The notes: generated by a model from the sequence alone, not told the origin. Shown: positions 48,457-60,274, counted from the first letter of the stretch. The stretch: 64,000 nucleotides of DNA from Callorhinus ursinus (GCF_003265705.1 NW_020313057.1:1895893-1959892); one strand, 5' to 3'. Numbers and translations are program-made.

Positions 48457-50284
48457 CACGTGCATCCGTGCACACTCACATATGCAGAAACCCAGCAGAA
48501 TTTAACTACGGTTTCCATGAGCCTGTCTTAACAACTGTCCCATTTTCTTCACCTTGCTCATCTTTAGTACATTATCTCATTATTGCTTATTCTCTTATTT
48601 CAAGTATTTATAAAGCCTCTGTTCCCAATCTGGCCCAGTGCCTGGTACTGTGGATGCAAAGATTCTTTCTTTCTTCCTTCATTTATTTCACCCTCTACCA
48701 TTCCATGAGGTAGTTGTGATATGTGAGCCCAAAGAAAGATTTCTGCCCTGGAAGAGCTCACAGTCTTGTTTTCTTGGCCATTTCCAGAGGAGTCCATCAT
48801 TAAAATTCATCTTTTATAAAGTATCTAATCTTGGTATATTAATATTTCACCATATTTGGAGCCCCCAAAAACAAAGCACATAATTCCTCTAGAATCAGTT
48901 TTCATAATGGAACTCTCTTGTCTGGTGTCAGGTCAATAGATAGGGATCAGGCTGAGGGCCACCGGTGTTCTGTGTAACTCCTGGAGAGCATGGTACACAG
49001 GGAGAACAGAGTTCACATTTCCTCAGATCAGTAGCTCTTCTTCCCCTGACATAGCAAAAATGCATGGATATGCTGGAAGAGAGGAATGTAACAGGAAAAA
49101 ATAAATGTGAAAATATTTGAAAAAGTTCAAACTCTGATACAATTTTAAAAATTGGTAGACTCGGAAACTTTGGCTTCTGGCTTCAAAGACTTGAATCTTT
49201 GGAAAAGACTATTTCATGCCATCAGCCATAGCTGGTCACATTGTCTTTTTTCTTACTGTGTCTTTTAATCTCACTAATAAAGAATTCTTCGAAATGAACT
49301 GCATTTGACTTCTTTGAACATTCGCATACGCACATTTTTAGATACAGAGTTTGGGAGTCCAGTCTCGAACCCATGATCTGAATCTGGCTCTGTGTCTATA
49401 AAACACGAGACATCTCAACTGTGGTTTTAACCTGGAACATGTTGAAGTCCCTTTCTTTTGAAAAACAAACATTTTTAGTAAGAACTGTTGTTGTTTTAGG
49501 TTGGGTTCTTCCAGCACAGACATTAAGACAAGGATTTAGAAAACAAGTGGGTCATGTGAGAAATGGTCCGAAGAAACATTGCTAAGGGAGGAGGAAGAAG
49601 GCCACGGGAAGGAAGATGGATATGAAACAGGTTGACACAGTGGGTAGTGGGAGCTGGGGACATGTGGGAGACAGGGAAGAACGTGCTTCCAGAGTTATCC
49701 CACTGGAGGGGTAAGGAAGCAGCCGTTCCTGGTTATCGCCTGTTTCCATCCATCATTAGCTGAGGGCTCAGGCCAGGGTCACTTCCGGCCTCCAAGGGGA
49801 ATCATGCTTGCAGTCCGATGCTGCTCCTACGTCCAGGAAAGGTGAGTGCCGAGGGAACGTGGCTACAAATCATTTTCCTGTGCAGACTCCATTAAACCAA
49901 TTAATTCCTTGATTGGTTTTCCATATGGACTGGCCAGAGAAGTCCTCCTCTTTTTTTTTTTTTTTTTTCATTTTCATTTCTGCTCTCCTAGGATTAACCA
50001 CTTATGGTCTCAACTGTGTAAGTTTTCTTCTGTGGCCCTTATTTCTACCGGGTCCAGTTTTCTCATATCAACACCTAAATTTTATTCTACAGGCTCAGCC
50101 ATTGTCATTTGTATGTTGGTTTGGTTGCATCTACCAAGAGGAATCATTATACATTAGATTTAGGAAAACAGACTGCTTTACCTGTGTTTTAGCCAAGCAC
50201 TGCAATCAGTGTGAGCAATACCCCTCAGACAGCCTAAGATTGTTCTGTTACCCAGAACCGCCGTAGACCAGCCCCACCTCTCGC

Positions 50285-50495
50285 CTAGTGTGGACTTCAG
50301 TGAATTTATAGGTTCGCCTTCTTAAGCCTCCATTTACCCACCTGCAAAACTGTGCAAATAGTAGAGACTTTAGAGACTTCCTAGCTTCTTATTAGGAATA
50401 ATTAAGGTCAACCCTTCAAAAGAATTCCCGGCCTAGAGTAAGTGTTCAACATGTGCTATTTATTATTATTGTTGTTGTTGTTGTTGTTGTTGTTA
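50285..50495 (+). repeat. MIR relic followed by (ATT/GTT)n
   Basis: ttaagcctccatttacccac, gcctagagtaagtgttcaac follow the end of MIR. The trinucleotide run at 50461-50495 (ATT then GTT) follows directly. Confidence 0.7.
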
Positions 50496-51065
50496 TTTAA
50501 GATCATTAAAATGACACATTAATTAGTTCATAAACTACCAATCCCTTTGCCAAGAGGGTACTCACCATCCACACTATTCATAAAGAGCAAATCGTTGTGT
50601 CAAAAGGATGGACAGTCGAAATGTCCCATTTTGTAATAAATAATAAGACCAGCTTCTTAGGGTCTTTGCTGGAGGGAAAGGGAAAACAAGATGTGTAACA
50701 TGCCCAGTACATACAGGCACTAAAGCACATGGTTTTTCCCTTTCACTTTCCTTAAGATGTAGGCCTGCAGTCTGGAGGATAGGAGAAGTGGCGTTATGAT
50801 GCATTTTTAAAGCATTGCTAGAAAGCTGGCTTTCATGAGTCCAGAAGGGATTGAGATCTACTGGTTTGTGTGTCCTACTGAGTTACAATGAAGTTCCAAC
50901 ATCCTTTCCAGAATGTCTTAAGGAAGGTGCAATTTACTGCTCTTACTGGATGAGCCTCACTCTACAATCAGCATTTCAGGATGCGCTGTATGCTATTTAT
51001 GAATATGAGCTTAGATTGTTTCTATAAAATGTGTGCATGTGTTTTGAGTTTTTGTCTTTTTTTAG

Positions 51066-51111
51066 ATTTAATTGTAGGTGCATTTGGAACAGGAAAAGTA
51101 GCTGTTTACAG
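51066..51111 (+). CDS. ITGA8: ITGA8 exon e (46 nt): end of blade 7
   Basis: Two bases finish the Asp of D-I-D-K-N-D-Y-P-D, then L-I-V-G-A-F-G-T-G-K-V-A-V-Y and two bases of Arg. G-A-F is the alpha-8/alpha-V type variant of the GAP motif in blade 7. Acceptor in a T-rich tract ending tttag at 51061-51065, donor gtacgt from 51112; phase 1 in, 2 out. A tiny exon after a 28-kb intron, supported by frame and family match on both sides. Confidence 0.95.
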
Positions 51112-51559
51112 GTACGTGGTTTGTGGTATGCAAATGTTCCTCTAATTGTTTCAAGTGCATTTCCTTTTTGCTGCTCATTTCCCCTTCAAGACTATATCCC
51201 GACTATTTATTTTGGAGAACATTTAGATGCTCTTTTTAAAGTTTGGAGGAAGTTTTGCTCTCAACTGTTCTTTCTTTCATCTCTCTGTCTTTTTAATCTC
51301 ATACCTCATGACCAAACTTCCAGCCCCTACCAACATAATGTTAAATGAAGATATGAATCTTAGCAGAACTTATAAAATGATGCATTCTTTAGATGTTACT
51401 ATGTCTGAATTCTTCTCTTTGCCTTGGAAATGCATTAACATGTGCTTATAGAGAAGGGGTACCAGTGGGAGGAGGTTTATATAAATCAGGTGTGGAGACT
51501 CAGTTAGGGAATGGAATGTACCAAAATAATACTCCAAAAACAAGTATTGAACAAAAGTT

Positions 51560-51790
51560 CAAATCTGACAGGCCTAGATTCAAAAGCCTAGCCATTCCAC
51601 ACACTCACTCGTGTGTAGTCTTGGGCAAGTTCCTGCAACTTTCTGAGACTCTGATTTTTCTGTCTGTTAAAGAGGAATAACAATAGTTGCTTTAGAAGTT
51701 TATTGTTGTGAAGAGGATTAAGTGGCAATCTGGAGGTAAAGTACACAGAATAGTAAGTTGCTGGTAGACAATGGGTGCTCAAAAATTTTA
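51560..51790 (+). repeat. MIR, nearly complete
   Basis: gtgtagtcttgggcaagttc, tttctgagactctgattttt, gttgtgaagaggattaagtg and gtagacaatgggtgctcaa match MIR from core to 3' end. Confidence 0.85.
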
Positions 51791-52667
51791 GATTCTTTTT
51801 TCTTTTTAAAAACAAAGTTTTATAGGAATTCAAGACATTAGATCAGGATATCAAAACAAAAGGCAGAGAGCAGCCCCACGTGTTCTGGGCACATAATACT
51901 AACCTAGCCCAAGCCCCAGTGCGATTCTAAAGTTAGGTCTCCTCGAGTAAGTGAGATTTTCTCCATCAGTTCCAAGACATACTCATAGACTGATGTATAC
52001 CCACCACTCACCACTTTGGGTTATAGAGAATCAGATGATTGGAAAGCTCAGGTACCTAAAGGATGGGGCTGTGCGTCCGGGGGCCATGACGATGCCCCAC
52101 TCAGGGCTGATGAACTCATGGGCTGGTTGCTAAGGTCTAAATCCACCACCCAGTCCTCATTCCTTCCCTCACTCCTTCACAGGGACCAGACCTCCATCGC
52201 AGTCTGACGGCTGGCTGCCAGCCCCCCCACTCCCGCCCTTTTTTTCCCTCATAGGTATTTGCCCCAGTGATTGTCTTGCACATCTAACCCGGTCTTACCA
52301 TCTGCTTTTTCAAGGACTGAAGCTAACACAATATTAAAAACAAAATTATGCAACAAAGCACAGATAAATAGTGTAAAGGAGTTCAGGAAAATGCCCAGGG
52401 GGGCTGTTGTGGTAGTCATGAAACTGTTTAAAGTCGTGCCCTAAACACACACCGTCCCAAAGCACAGCCCTCCCTCCCCTCAGAGGAAAACTTACCCAAC
52501 GCAATATCATTTCACATTGTCATCTGGAGACTTGGCTCTTAGCTCTCCTATCTTGGAACGGAGCTTTAAAAATTGCCCAGTCCCCTTCCCCCGTGAGTTA
52601 CTTGCTTGCCTTATTATCCTCACCTTGGTGAAAATTGAGTTTGCTGTACATTTAGTCCCTCTCCTCA

Positions 52668-52805
52668 CACCTGGCTGCACATTAGAACCACCTGGAGGGT
52701 TTGGTTAACATTCTGATGCCTGGCCCTGACCCCCTGAGGTTTTTTGACCTCTCTGGGAACTCCTTGAGTGCTTCCCTCATGCAGTCAGGATTGAGAACCA
52801 CGGCT
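52668..52805 (-). mobile_element. MER5-like DNA transposon relic
   Basis: ctggctgcacattagaacca, cctggagggtttggttaac and, at the far end, aggattgagaaccacggctc give a MER5 internal layout with inverted ends. Confidence 0.75.
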
Positions 52806-53281
52806 CTGGTGTGAAGCACAACAGTGATCTTGTCAGCCCACCCTTATGTGCTTAGCTCAATCTGCAAAGCTTGGATAGAAAATTATCCAACAAAATAAAA
52901 AACCATCAGCCCATCAGGAAAGGAAATTTGCAAAAGTCAAGGACTTACAGGCATGAGTGAGTATAGAATGACGTGTTTCCTCAGATACGAATATAGCAGA
53001 TCACAGAGCGCACTTCACAGCAATATCTCCAAAATACCTGGAGCCCACTCTACACACAAAGCAGCTCCGTGAATGTGGTTTTGCTTGACGGACCCATAGC
53101 ATCCTTTATTTGTATTCATGAGCTACCACATATGTTTTAAGGTAATGAGTCAAGTCTGGAGCCCACCTGCTCACACAGTGAGGCAAATTCTTGGCACAAA
53201 GGTTGGGAATGTTGGCAGTGGCCTCTGGAAGTGGGGTGTCGCTCATGTGGCTCATTATAACCCTGTGTCTTCTCCCTGCAG

Positions 53282-53389
53282 AGCAAGACCAGTTGTGACC
53301 GTGGATGCCCAGCTTTTGCTGCACCCAATGATTATCAATCTGGAAAATAAAACATGCCAGATTCCAGAGTCTCTGTCATCTGTGGCCTG
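53282..53389 (+). CDS. ITGA8: ITGA8 exon f (108 nt): start of thigh domain
   Basis: First base finishes Arg, then A-R-P-V-V-T-V-D-A, L-L-L-H-P-M-I-I-N, E-N-K-T-C and the first two bases of Cys. This is the linker from propeller blade 7 into the first strands of the thigh Ig-like domain. N-K-T is an N-glycosylation sequon, and the two Cys sit in the conserved thigh disulfide region. Donor gtgagt from 53390; phase 2 in, 2 out. Confidence 0.96.
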
Positions 53390-53399
53390 GTGAGTTAGC

Positions 53400-53545
53400 C
53401 CAGTGCTTCTCCAACTCTGATGTGGATGCAGATCACCTGGGCCTCTTGTGGTAATGCGGCTTCCGGGGTGGGGCCTGAGACTTTGTAGCTCTGGAAAGCT
53501 CCAGTCGAATGTTATGCTCTGGGTCTGTGCACCCAATTTAAGTAA
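53400..53545 (+). mobile_element. MER5-like relic next to a splice donor
   Basis: cagtgcttctccaactctga, tgcagatcacctgggcctct and ggctggggcc-like sequence (ggtggggcctgagactttg). It begins about 10 bases after the exon end. Confidence 0.6.
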
Positions 53546-53560
53546 CAAAGAGTTAGTTTT

Positions 53561-53580
53561 TCTGAATGGATAAGGAAAAT

Positions 53581-53619
<39 letters not shown>

Positions 53620-53698
53620 AGAGAGATAATTACTACATATATAAAATACTACCATATATACAAATTACAATATATATAATATGTTGCGCTCTCTCTCC

Positions 53699-53737
<39 letters not shown>

Positions 53738-54190
53738 AATTTTACGCAGCCATAAAAAAAAAGATGAGATCTTCCCATTTGAGACAGCATGAATGGACCT
53801 AGAGGGTATCACTTTAAGTGAAATAAATCAGATAGAGAAAGACCAATACCATATGATTCCACTCATAAATGGAATCTAAAAAACATGAATAAACAAACAA
53901 AAAGCAGAACAGAACTATACATATAGAGAACAAACTGATGGTTGCCAGAGGGGATGGGGGTGGGGGTTGGACAAAATGGGTAAAAGGGGGAGGGGGGTAC
54001 AGGCTTCCAATTATGGAATGAGTAAGTAACAGGAATAAAAGCAGAGCATGAGGAATGTAAATGATATTATAATAGCAATGTAATGGGACAGATGGTAGCT
54101 GTACTTGGCGGTGACCATAGCATGATGTATAAACTTGTCAAATCACTGTTGTACACCTGAAGCTAATGTCACATTTTTTCAACTACGCTT
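53561..54190 (+). mobile_element. L1 3' end, sense, with TA and CA microsatellites
   Basis: ctgaatggataaggaaaatg, (TA)n at 53584-53618, (CA)n at 53701-53734, then ORF2 tail (ttttacgcagccataaaaaa, taagtgaaataaatcagata), 3' UTR (gaacaaactgatggttgcca) and terminus (ttgtacacctgaagctaat). Confidence 0.85.
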
Positions 54191-55280
54191 AAAAAATTTT
54201 TTTAAGATAACAATACTCAGAGAGATTGAAGATATAAGCAAATATGATGAGGATAATGGCAGCAACATTTCTCAATGTCAGAGAAGAAAGTTACAAATAA
54301 AAAAGGAAGAAAGCTAGAATATTTCTTGTGGGGCTAATCTGGAATGGGAGGCATGAATGTACACTAGTGTTTTTCTATATAGAGAGATAGAAACAAATAC
54401 AGATATAGAAAAAATAGAGTTAGTCTTTTGAAACAAAAAAAGAAGGATCTATCACATGATGCTGATCTTTTGTTGTTAACTTATTACTTGAAGGCTACTT
54501 CTCCAGTCTACAGGCTCCAAGTGAGAGGAGAAGCATAAAAACATTTGCAGAAATTCCTGCTCAAAAGAGAGCAGGATTCTTGGCATGCTAAAATAAATGT
54601 TAAACAAACTGAAAATAGAATAAAATACCTTGACTCTTACATTTGCATATGCTTATGGATACCCCTTTCCAGACTTTTTTTTTTTTTTTTAAATAGGTTT
54701 CGGTTAAATCGCTCAGTTTCCTGTGCTAAAAACACACGTCTGTTTTGTGATTTAGTGTGCACAATTAGACAAAAGGCAAACATTATAAAAATAGCAATTT
54801 TTGTACTCCCAACTCTATTGTTGTGGCCCTGATCTCATTATCACGAATATTAGTAGCATTGCGGTTCCTTTGGTAGGCCGTGGGAGAACGCGATTTCTAT
54901 CCCTTTTGAAAGTGTTCCTTCTCAACCTTGCTGGTCATCTGAAGGAACTACAAATGGAATTCAGTTGTAACAGAGCTTGAGAATATGCCACTTTGTTTCT
55001 CAATACATGGGTCCTCAAGGGTCAGAAGTCTGTCATATTGGGTAATGCCAGCAGGGTATATCCTCTGAAAAATCAACAAATACTTGGAGTGTTTGAGATT
55101 TGCCCTCATTTTCCAGAAGGTGTGGTCTAACTCAGACAGGATGTTCAGTTCCTGAGAATGTCAGAATGCAGAAAAAAACAGTGTTGACCCAGAGGACTTA
55201 TTTCCACCCAATCTCAGCGTGTTGTTGATGGCCTTTTGACAGGAGTTCGTAGCAGAGTCAAAGCCTTCATCGGTGGAGGT

Positions 55281-55300
55281 CGGGGGTGGGGGTGGGGGTG
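55281..55300 (+). other. G-rich tract, possible G-quadruplex
   Basis: Three runs of five G separated by single T, with GG pairs just upstream; sense strand. Confidence 0.5.
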
Positions 55301-55661
55301 TGAGGAAGACCCTGAAGAAATCTTTGATAAAACGTCCTGGGCATTCCCCAATTCTGGGAGGCGTGTCCTCTCCTTTACCAGTTTTTGAAAGTAGCTTGGA
55401 AATGCCCTAAGCACATTTTTAAATGATTTAAAACCATAACGTATTATAATGAAAACCTGATCTGAGAAAATATGTGAAAGAGCCAGCGTCTGTCGTTACC
55501 CTGGCGTGATTCACTGAAATGGAGCTCCTTGGGCAAGAGTGCTAAGACTTCAGTATTTCCCCGAAGAGTCTGGTGTTCCCACGTTCACAACTGAATGGAC
55601 CCTACACTGGATGCTTTCAAGTATCTGGGTGTGGCACGCTCTGATATAAAGTGCAATTTAA

Positions 55662-55858
55662 ATTTTTTAAAGATTTTATTTATTTAGTTGACAGAGAGAG
55701 ACACAGCGAGAGAGGGAACACAAGCAGGGGGAGTGGGAGAGGGAGAAGCAGGCTTCCCGCCGAGCAGGGAGCCTGATGAAGGACTCGATCCCAGGACCCT
55801 GAGATCATGACCTGAGCTGAAGGCAGCCGCTTAACCGACTGAGCCACCCAGGCGCCCC
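55662..55858 (-). mobile_element. Can-SINE, full length, reverse
   Basis: ttttttaaagattttattta start, GA-rich middle, gagccacccaggcgcccc end. Flanks share aatttaaattttt / aaatttaagtattttt, an imperfect target duplication. Confidence 0.94.
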
Positions 55859-56183
55859 TAATGAAATTTAAGTATTTTTAACAGATACGGGGTCTGTTTG
55901 GTTTTAAGGAAAGAGTATTACTTTGTTACAAGAAAATGTTTCTTTTCATGAGCTGTTTTCCTTATTGCATTTAAACTATATTATTAAGGTAAGATGAAAT
56001 TTGTTATGTGGGCAAATGAATAAATATATGTCTTTATAATTACTTATTTCATTCTATCACATGTATTCTCTGAAAAACATTTCGTCTTCACATGCAAAAC
56101 TTTGGAATTAATGGTGGCTCAGGGTACTTGAAGATGAAAGTTAACAGCTGGTTCAGTTTACAATGTGTTTCTTCGATAGTTAT

Positions 56184-56382
56184 TTTTTAAAGATTTTTAT
56201 TTATTTATTTGAGAGAGCGAGAATGAGAGAGAGAGAGAGAGTACATGAGAGGGGGGAGGGTTGGAGGGAGAAGCAGACTCCCCGCTGAGCGGGGAGCCCG
56301 ATGCGGCACTCGATCCTGGGACTCCAGGATCATGACCCGAGCCGAAGGCAGTCGCTTAACCGACTGAGCCACCCAGGCGCCC
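56184..56382 (-). mobile_element. Can-SINE, full length, reverse
   Basis: ttttttaaagatttttattt start and gagccacccaggcgccc end, flanked by tcttcgatagtt at 56170-56181 and 56383-56394 (perfect 12-bp target duplication). Confidence 0.96.
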
Positions 56383-56837
56383 TCTTCGATAGTTTTTAAA
56401 TTTATTTTAGGAATTTAGGTCAGTATTTCCAAAATGATTGACAGGCATTTGTCAATTTGCTTTCCTAGAGTTTTTGTCTCTATTTGATATAACCTTGTAT
56501 TCTATATTTGAAAACCATTTAAGTGAAGCTTAACTGGGAAATAGTTCTTCGCGTCCATCAGTGTAAATTTCTGCATCTTTCAAACGGTTGTGTAGCTTTA
56601 TAAAGTATCGGCTACTGGCATTGCCAAATTAGAAAAATAAAAATAAAACCGGCACAATAAATATTAATATTGTTATTAATCAATTTAAAAAAGTAGTAAA
56701 ACATTTCTTTTGACAAATGTGAAAGACCATCACTATCAACTTTTCAAATGTAAGAAAACCTTTTCCAATATGCCTAATTTTATGCAAAATATTTGCTGTC
56801 ACTGAAATCGAATTAAAGTGCTTAGACTGAAAAATGA

Positions 56838-56960
56838 GGGTTGCCTGGCTGGCTCAGTCAGAGGAGCATGTGACTCTTGATCTTGGGGTCGTGAGTTCGA
56901 GCCCCACATTGGATGTAGAGATTACTTAAAGTAAATAAATAAACAAAAAAGAAAGAAAAG
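56838..56960 (+). mobile_element. Older tRNA-type carnivore SINE, forward
   Basis: gttgcctggctggctcagtc head, ggggtcgtgagttcgagccc (tRNA B-box), cacattggatgtagagatta, and an aaataaataaac tail. The body is shorter and has no CT repeat, unlike the younger Can-SINEs. Confidence 0.9.
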
Positions 56961-57370
56961 TGAATTGCTTTGTAGTTTTACATCCTGTTTGGTATCCACC
57001 TCATTCTTTTTCCTTCATGCATGGCTATATGCACACCGTTAAATCACAGTATCATTACTCTAACTGTGCATTGAGTCAGGGCTGGTGTCTGAGGATTTGT
57101 CATGTATCGTCCTGACTTCTGATGTATTTCCAATCAGACCTATTCAGACTAATGTACCATATTGAATGTGATCATAAATTCAAGTTTGTAATTTTAACAC
57201 TAATTAATTTTAAATCACAGCTTTTCCTGACAACTCCAGGGTACTTCACAATTAGGTATAGACCTGTGAGTGGACCCAATTCTCTGGTATATGAAACACA
57301 TAGTGAATATATGTGTAGGTTTATGTACAATGTATGTTTTGCTAAATTCAGAATGAATATCTCAACAAAA

Positions 57371-57985
57371 ACACTAAAATTCGAAAAGATATACTCACCC
57401 CTATGTTTATTGCAGCATTATTTACAATAGCCAAGATATGGAAGCAGCCCAAGTATCCATCCATAGATGAATGGATAAGGAAAATGTGGTGTATATATTT
57501 ATAGTGGAAGAATACTCAGCCGTAAAAAAAAAAAAAATGAGATTTTGCCATTTGCAACAACATGGATGGACCTAGAGGATATTATGCTAAGTTATTATAA
57601 GTCAGACAGAGAAAACAAGTATCATGATTTCACTTATATGTGGAGTCTAAAAAACAAAACAAAACAAAAAAACAGACTCATACAGAGAACAAACAGGTAG
57701 CTGGCAGAGATGGGGGGTAAGAGAGATAGGCAAAATAGATGAAGGAGATTAAGAGGTACAGACTTCCAGTTAGAAAATAAATAAAATAAATAAATAAATA
57801 AAAGTGATGAAAAGGACAGTATAGGAAATAGAGTCAATAAATTTGTTTTAAATTTATATGGTGATAGATGGTAGCTACACTTACCATGGTGAGCACTGAG
57901 TAAGATACTCAGTTGTCGAATCATTGTGTTATTTGCCTGAAACAAATATAACATTATATATCAACTATATTTCAATAATAAAAAT
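57371..57985 (+). mobile_element. L1 3' end, sense (old)
   Basis: cacccctatgtttattgcag, tggatggacctagaggatat, ggagtctaaaaaacaaaaca, ggtgagcactgagtaagata and terminus caactatatttcaataataa. Diverged, no intact frame. Confidence 0.88.
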
Positions 57986-58050
57986 CTTATTAATACTGTT
58001 TTATTTATCATAACTTCATAACATTTTTTGATATCTGATAGGACTATGTC

Positions 58051-58151
58051 TTTTTTTTTTTAAGTAGGCTCCCCACCCAACATGGGGCTTGAACTCAGGA
58101 CCCTGAGATCAAGAGTCATATGCTCTACGGATTGAGCCAGCCAGGCTCCCC
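58051..58151 (-). mobile_element. Older tRNA-type carnivore SINE, reverse
   Basis: T-tract and taagtaggctccccaccca, then cttgaactcaggaccctgag, ending gagccagccaggctcccc; the reverse complement of the type at 56838. Confidence 0.88.
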
Positions 58152-58261
58152 AATAATAAAACTTTTCTTGAAAAGAATGAATATTTTGTGTCAGTACTAT
58201 GAGATTTTGAGGTTTTCCTTTTAGATCAGAACAAGGTGCTTGGAATGTTTTGACTCGGTGA

Positions 58262-58324
58262 CTCTTTTCTATGAAAAGAGTCTTTCATAGAAAAGACAGA
58301 AAAGATGTCTTTTCTATGAAAGAC
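58262..58324. repeat. Triple inverted hairpin cluster
   Basis: ctcttttctatgaaaagag (58262-58280) is a palindrome with 8-bp arms. It runs into a second hairpin whose perfect 19-bp arms are gtctttcatagaaaagaca (58280-58298) and tgtcttttctatgaaagac (58306-58324), with a 7-base loop. Confidence 0.97.
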
Positions 58325-59659
58325 ATCTAGAAACTGGCAGGTTTCGGCTGAGGTGCTGTTATCAACAATTCAGTAAGTTGTAGCAGTTATTTTAAAGTTG
58401 TATGAAAAAAGTCACAGTCATCCGGCTAATGACAGGGAGGTAACAGAGAGGGAGAACTAAGAAATATAGAACAACACAGACGTGTAATTGGTATCGTTCA
58501 TAAATCAGCTGCTAACCCCGTTTGTCCATCAAACACCTTCTCACAAAGAAAAAATAAGGTTCGCCTCCAGAGCTTTATTTCTCTTCCAAAAACTTCATTG
58601 CTACTGAATTGTTCATGTTCAACAAAATACCGTGTATAAAATTATTTTAATTTGCATAGGCTGATGATTTCATTACAAATAGGAATTTCTCTTGTAAAAG
58701 TTAATGAACTTTGTCTCTGATTTTGACATGCAACCAGGTACTCCCAAAAAAAAAAAGAGGGACACAGAAAAAAATTCGATTTTGAAAGCCAGATAAGCTG
58801 CAGAATCGAAAGATAGGGTTAACTATTCCATCTTTCTTAAATAATTCTAATTGAAATAGAAGTGGGCTGGAATTTGTGATTTCTCAGGGAAAGTGGTACA
58901 AGCAGTTGTAATAGCAGAAACATCTCAGGAAACTATTGGCTTAATGGCATGTGGCAAATTATTTACCCTGAGGGGAGACACTGACTGAGGTCACGGCAGA
59001 TAGATGAGTCCCAGATGTGACACATTTTCATTATATTCCATGCAGGAAGCTGACACATAATTAAAGTATGATTAGGAATTATTTACAGCTTTGGGATGCT
59101 GTCGAAATATTCCAATCCTACTGTAGTATTTTATTAGTAAAACCATTAAGACTGTCTTTAAATCATATTTAAGTATTTTCTTATATTTTCACTTTCTTGG
59201 AAATGTGAAAAAGCCCCCTCTCAAATGCTAGCTTTTTAGGGCTTGACATGTTTCAGGAGGGACGTGAGCACATGCTGCAAAGTCAGGCAGAGACAACTGG
59301 TCATTTCTCATTTCCTCTGTGGCCACAGAACAGGTCCCAAGGCAGGTCATCCTACAAGCCATGGCGGATGTCTCTCTGGATTGAGTTTAGATCATGCTCT
59401 AGGCAAAACTATAATGTGTCTCTTGTGCACGTCTGCCCCCTTTTTATTGTGTCTACACACCACACCGTTGTGCCTACCTAGCTTGAGACAGCCACGCTCA
59501 GCTCCTCACGTTCTTTCTCTACGCCCCCGCCACTGCCCTCCTGTGGGATCTCTGCCTCAAATTGTACCCACACCTAGCAAGTTACCACCAGGTTCCCTCC
59601 TCCTCCTAAGCCGAGTGGGGATGAGGGTTAATCGTCCCATGGTTCTCCGTGCCTCTTAG

Positions 59660-59890
59660 GATGAAGTCCAAACTCTTTAACATAACTTTCAAAGCCCTGT
59701 TCCCTGCAGACCAACCCAACCAGCCTGGCCTCCTCGAGCTTCCCCGCCTTGCTCCAACGCTCCAACCAAACTGAATTTCTGTGGGTTCCTCAAATGGACT
59801 CATGTTCTGGCTCATCCCCAGGCCCTACCACTAGCTGTTCTCCTATATGCCTAATTCTTCCCTCCCTAACACAGGGCAATGTTCTTACGT
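59660..59890 (+). repeat. L2-like relic
   Basis: aaagccctgttccctgcaga, ggcctcctcgagcttcccc and ccaggccctaccactagctg follow an L2 internal pattern. Confidence 0.5.
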
Positions 59891-60027
59891 ATTTATGGAA
59901 TAAAAGTAGCAAGTAATTGATTACTTAATCCATTGATTAAATCAGTTACCTTCTAGTAATACTTTAAAGTATTACCTTCCGATGTATTAATGTTACCCAT
60001 CTTGATTGTATTAGTGTTGTGGTCAAC

Positions 60028-60057
60028 AGATAGATAGATAATAGATGATAGATAGAT
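60028..60057 (+). repeat. Imperfect (TAGA)n
   Basis: About 30 bases of TAGA units with two breaks. Confidence 0.9.
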
Positions 60058-60218
60058 TTTACATGTATATGTATCTTTAGTTAGTTGTGCGTGTGTATAA
60101 TGAGAAGTACAGAGGAAAAATGATGTATTCATTTTATCTTGGGTGAGATAAAGTAAGATTTCTACTTCAGTTTCAAAACTTTACTAACCAATGCATTATT
60201 GACTCTTATTTTCCTTAG

Positions 60219-60274
60219 CTTCTCTTTAAGAGTATGTGCATCTGTAACAGGCCAGAGCATTTCAAATCCAATAG
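60219..60274 (+). CDS. ITGA8: ITGA8 exon g (56 nt): thigh domain
   Basis: First base finishes Cys, then F-S-L-R-V-C-A-S-V-T-G-Q-S-I and S-N-P-I plus one base. The Cys pair spanning exons f and g is a conserved thigh disulfide of this integrin group. Acceptor ttccttag, donor gtgagc from 60275; phase 2 in, 1 out. Short, but in frame with both neighbours and a close family match. Confidence 0.95.

Larger units (their letters stand above)
22729..51065 (+). other. ITGA8 intron, 28.3 kb
   Basis: The largest intron here. Main contents are Can-SINEs at 22912 and 28742, a MER5-like DNA transposon relic at 25867, MIR pieces at 29166, 29480, 42560, 45943 and 50285, and L1 elements at 31296-34050 and 35280-41615 with a nested young L1 at 38484. 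An L2 lies at 41940, a MaLR LTR at 43590, and old L1 ends at 45460 and 46141. I identify nothing in 23125-25860, 26070-26780, 27000-28740, 29700-31290, 34060-34850, 43950-45450 and 46790-50280 beyond simple repeats and low-complexity tracts. No second host gene is visible. Confidence 0.85.
51112..53281 (+). other. ITGA8 intron, 2.2 kb
   Basis: Contains a MIR at 51560-51790 and a MER5-like relic at 52668-52805; the rest is unrecognised unique sequence. The acceptor ctgcag is preceded by a good pyrimidine tract (tgtcttctccctgcag, 53266-53281). Confidence 0.8.
53390..60218 (+). other. ITGA8 intron, 6.8 kb
   Basis: Starts with a MER5-like relic only about 10 bases after the donor. An L1 3' end with large TA and CA microsatellites (53561-54190) follows, then Can-SINEs at 55662 and 56184, older tRNA-type SINEs at 56838 and 58051, an L1 3' end at 57371-57985 and a hairpin cluster at 58262-58324. 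An L2-like piece (59660-59890) and a TAGA repeat come last. 54200-55650 and 58350-59650 hold nothing I recognise apart from a G-rich tract at 55281. The acceptor is ttccttag at 60211-60218. Confidence 0.85.

Noticed and set aside
56838..56960. A real tRNA gene
   Set aside because: tRNA-like boxes are present, but the sequence runs on into a SINE body and A-rich tail, and the 3' half does not close a cloverleaf.
59243..59659. 138-codon plus-strand frame as a gene
   Set aside because: It overlaps an L2-like repeat and an overlapping frame of similar quality; no recognisable domain.
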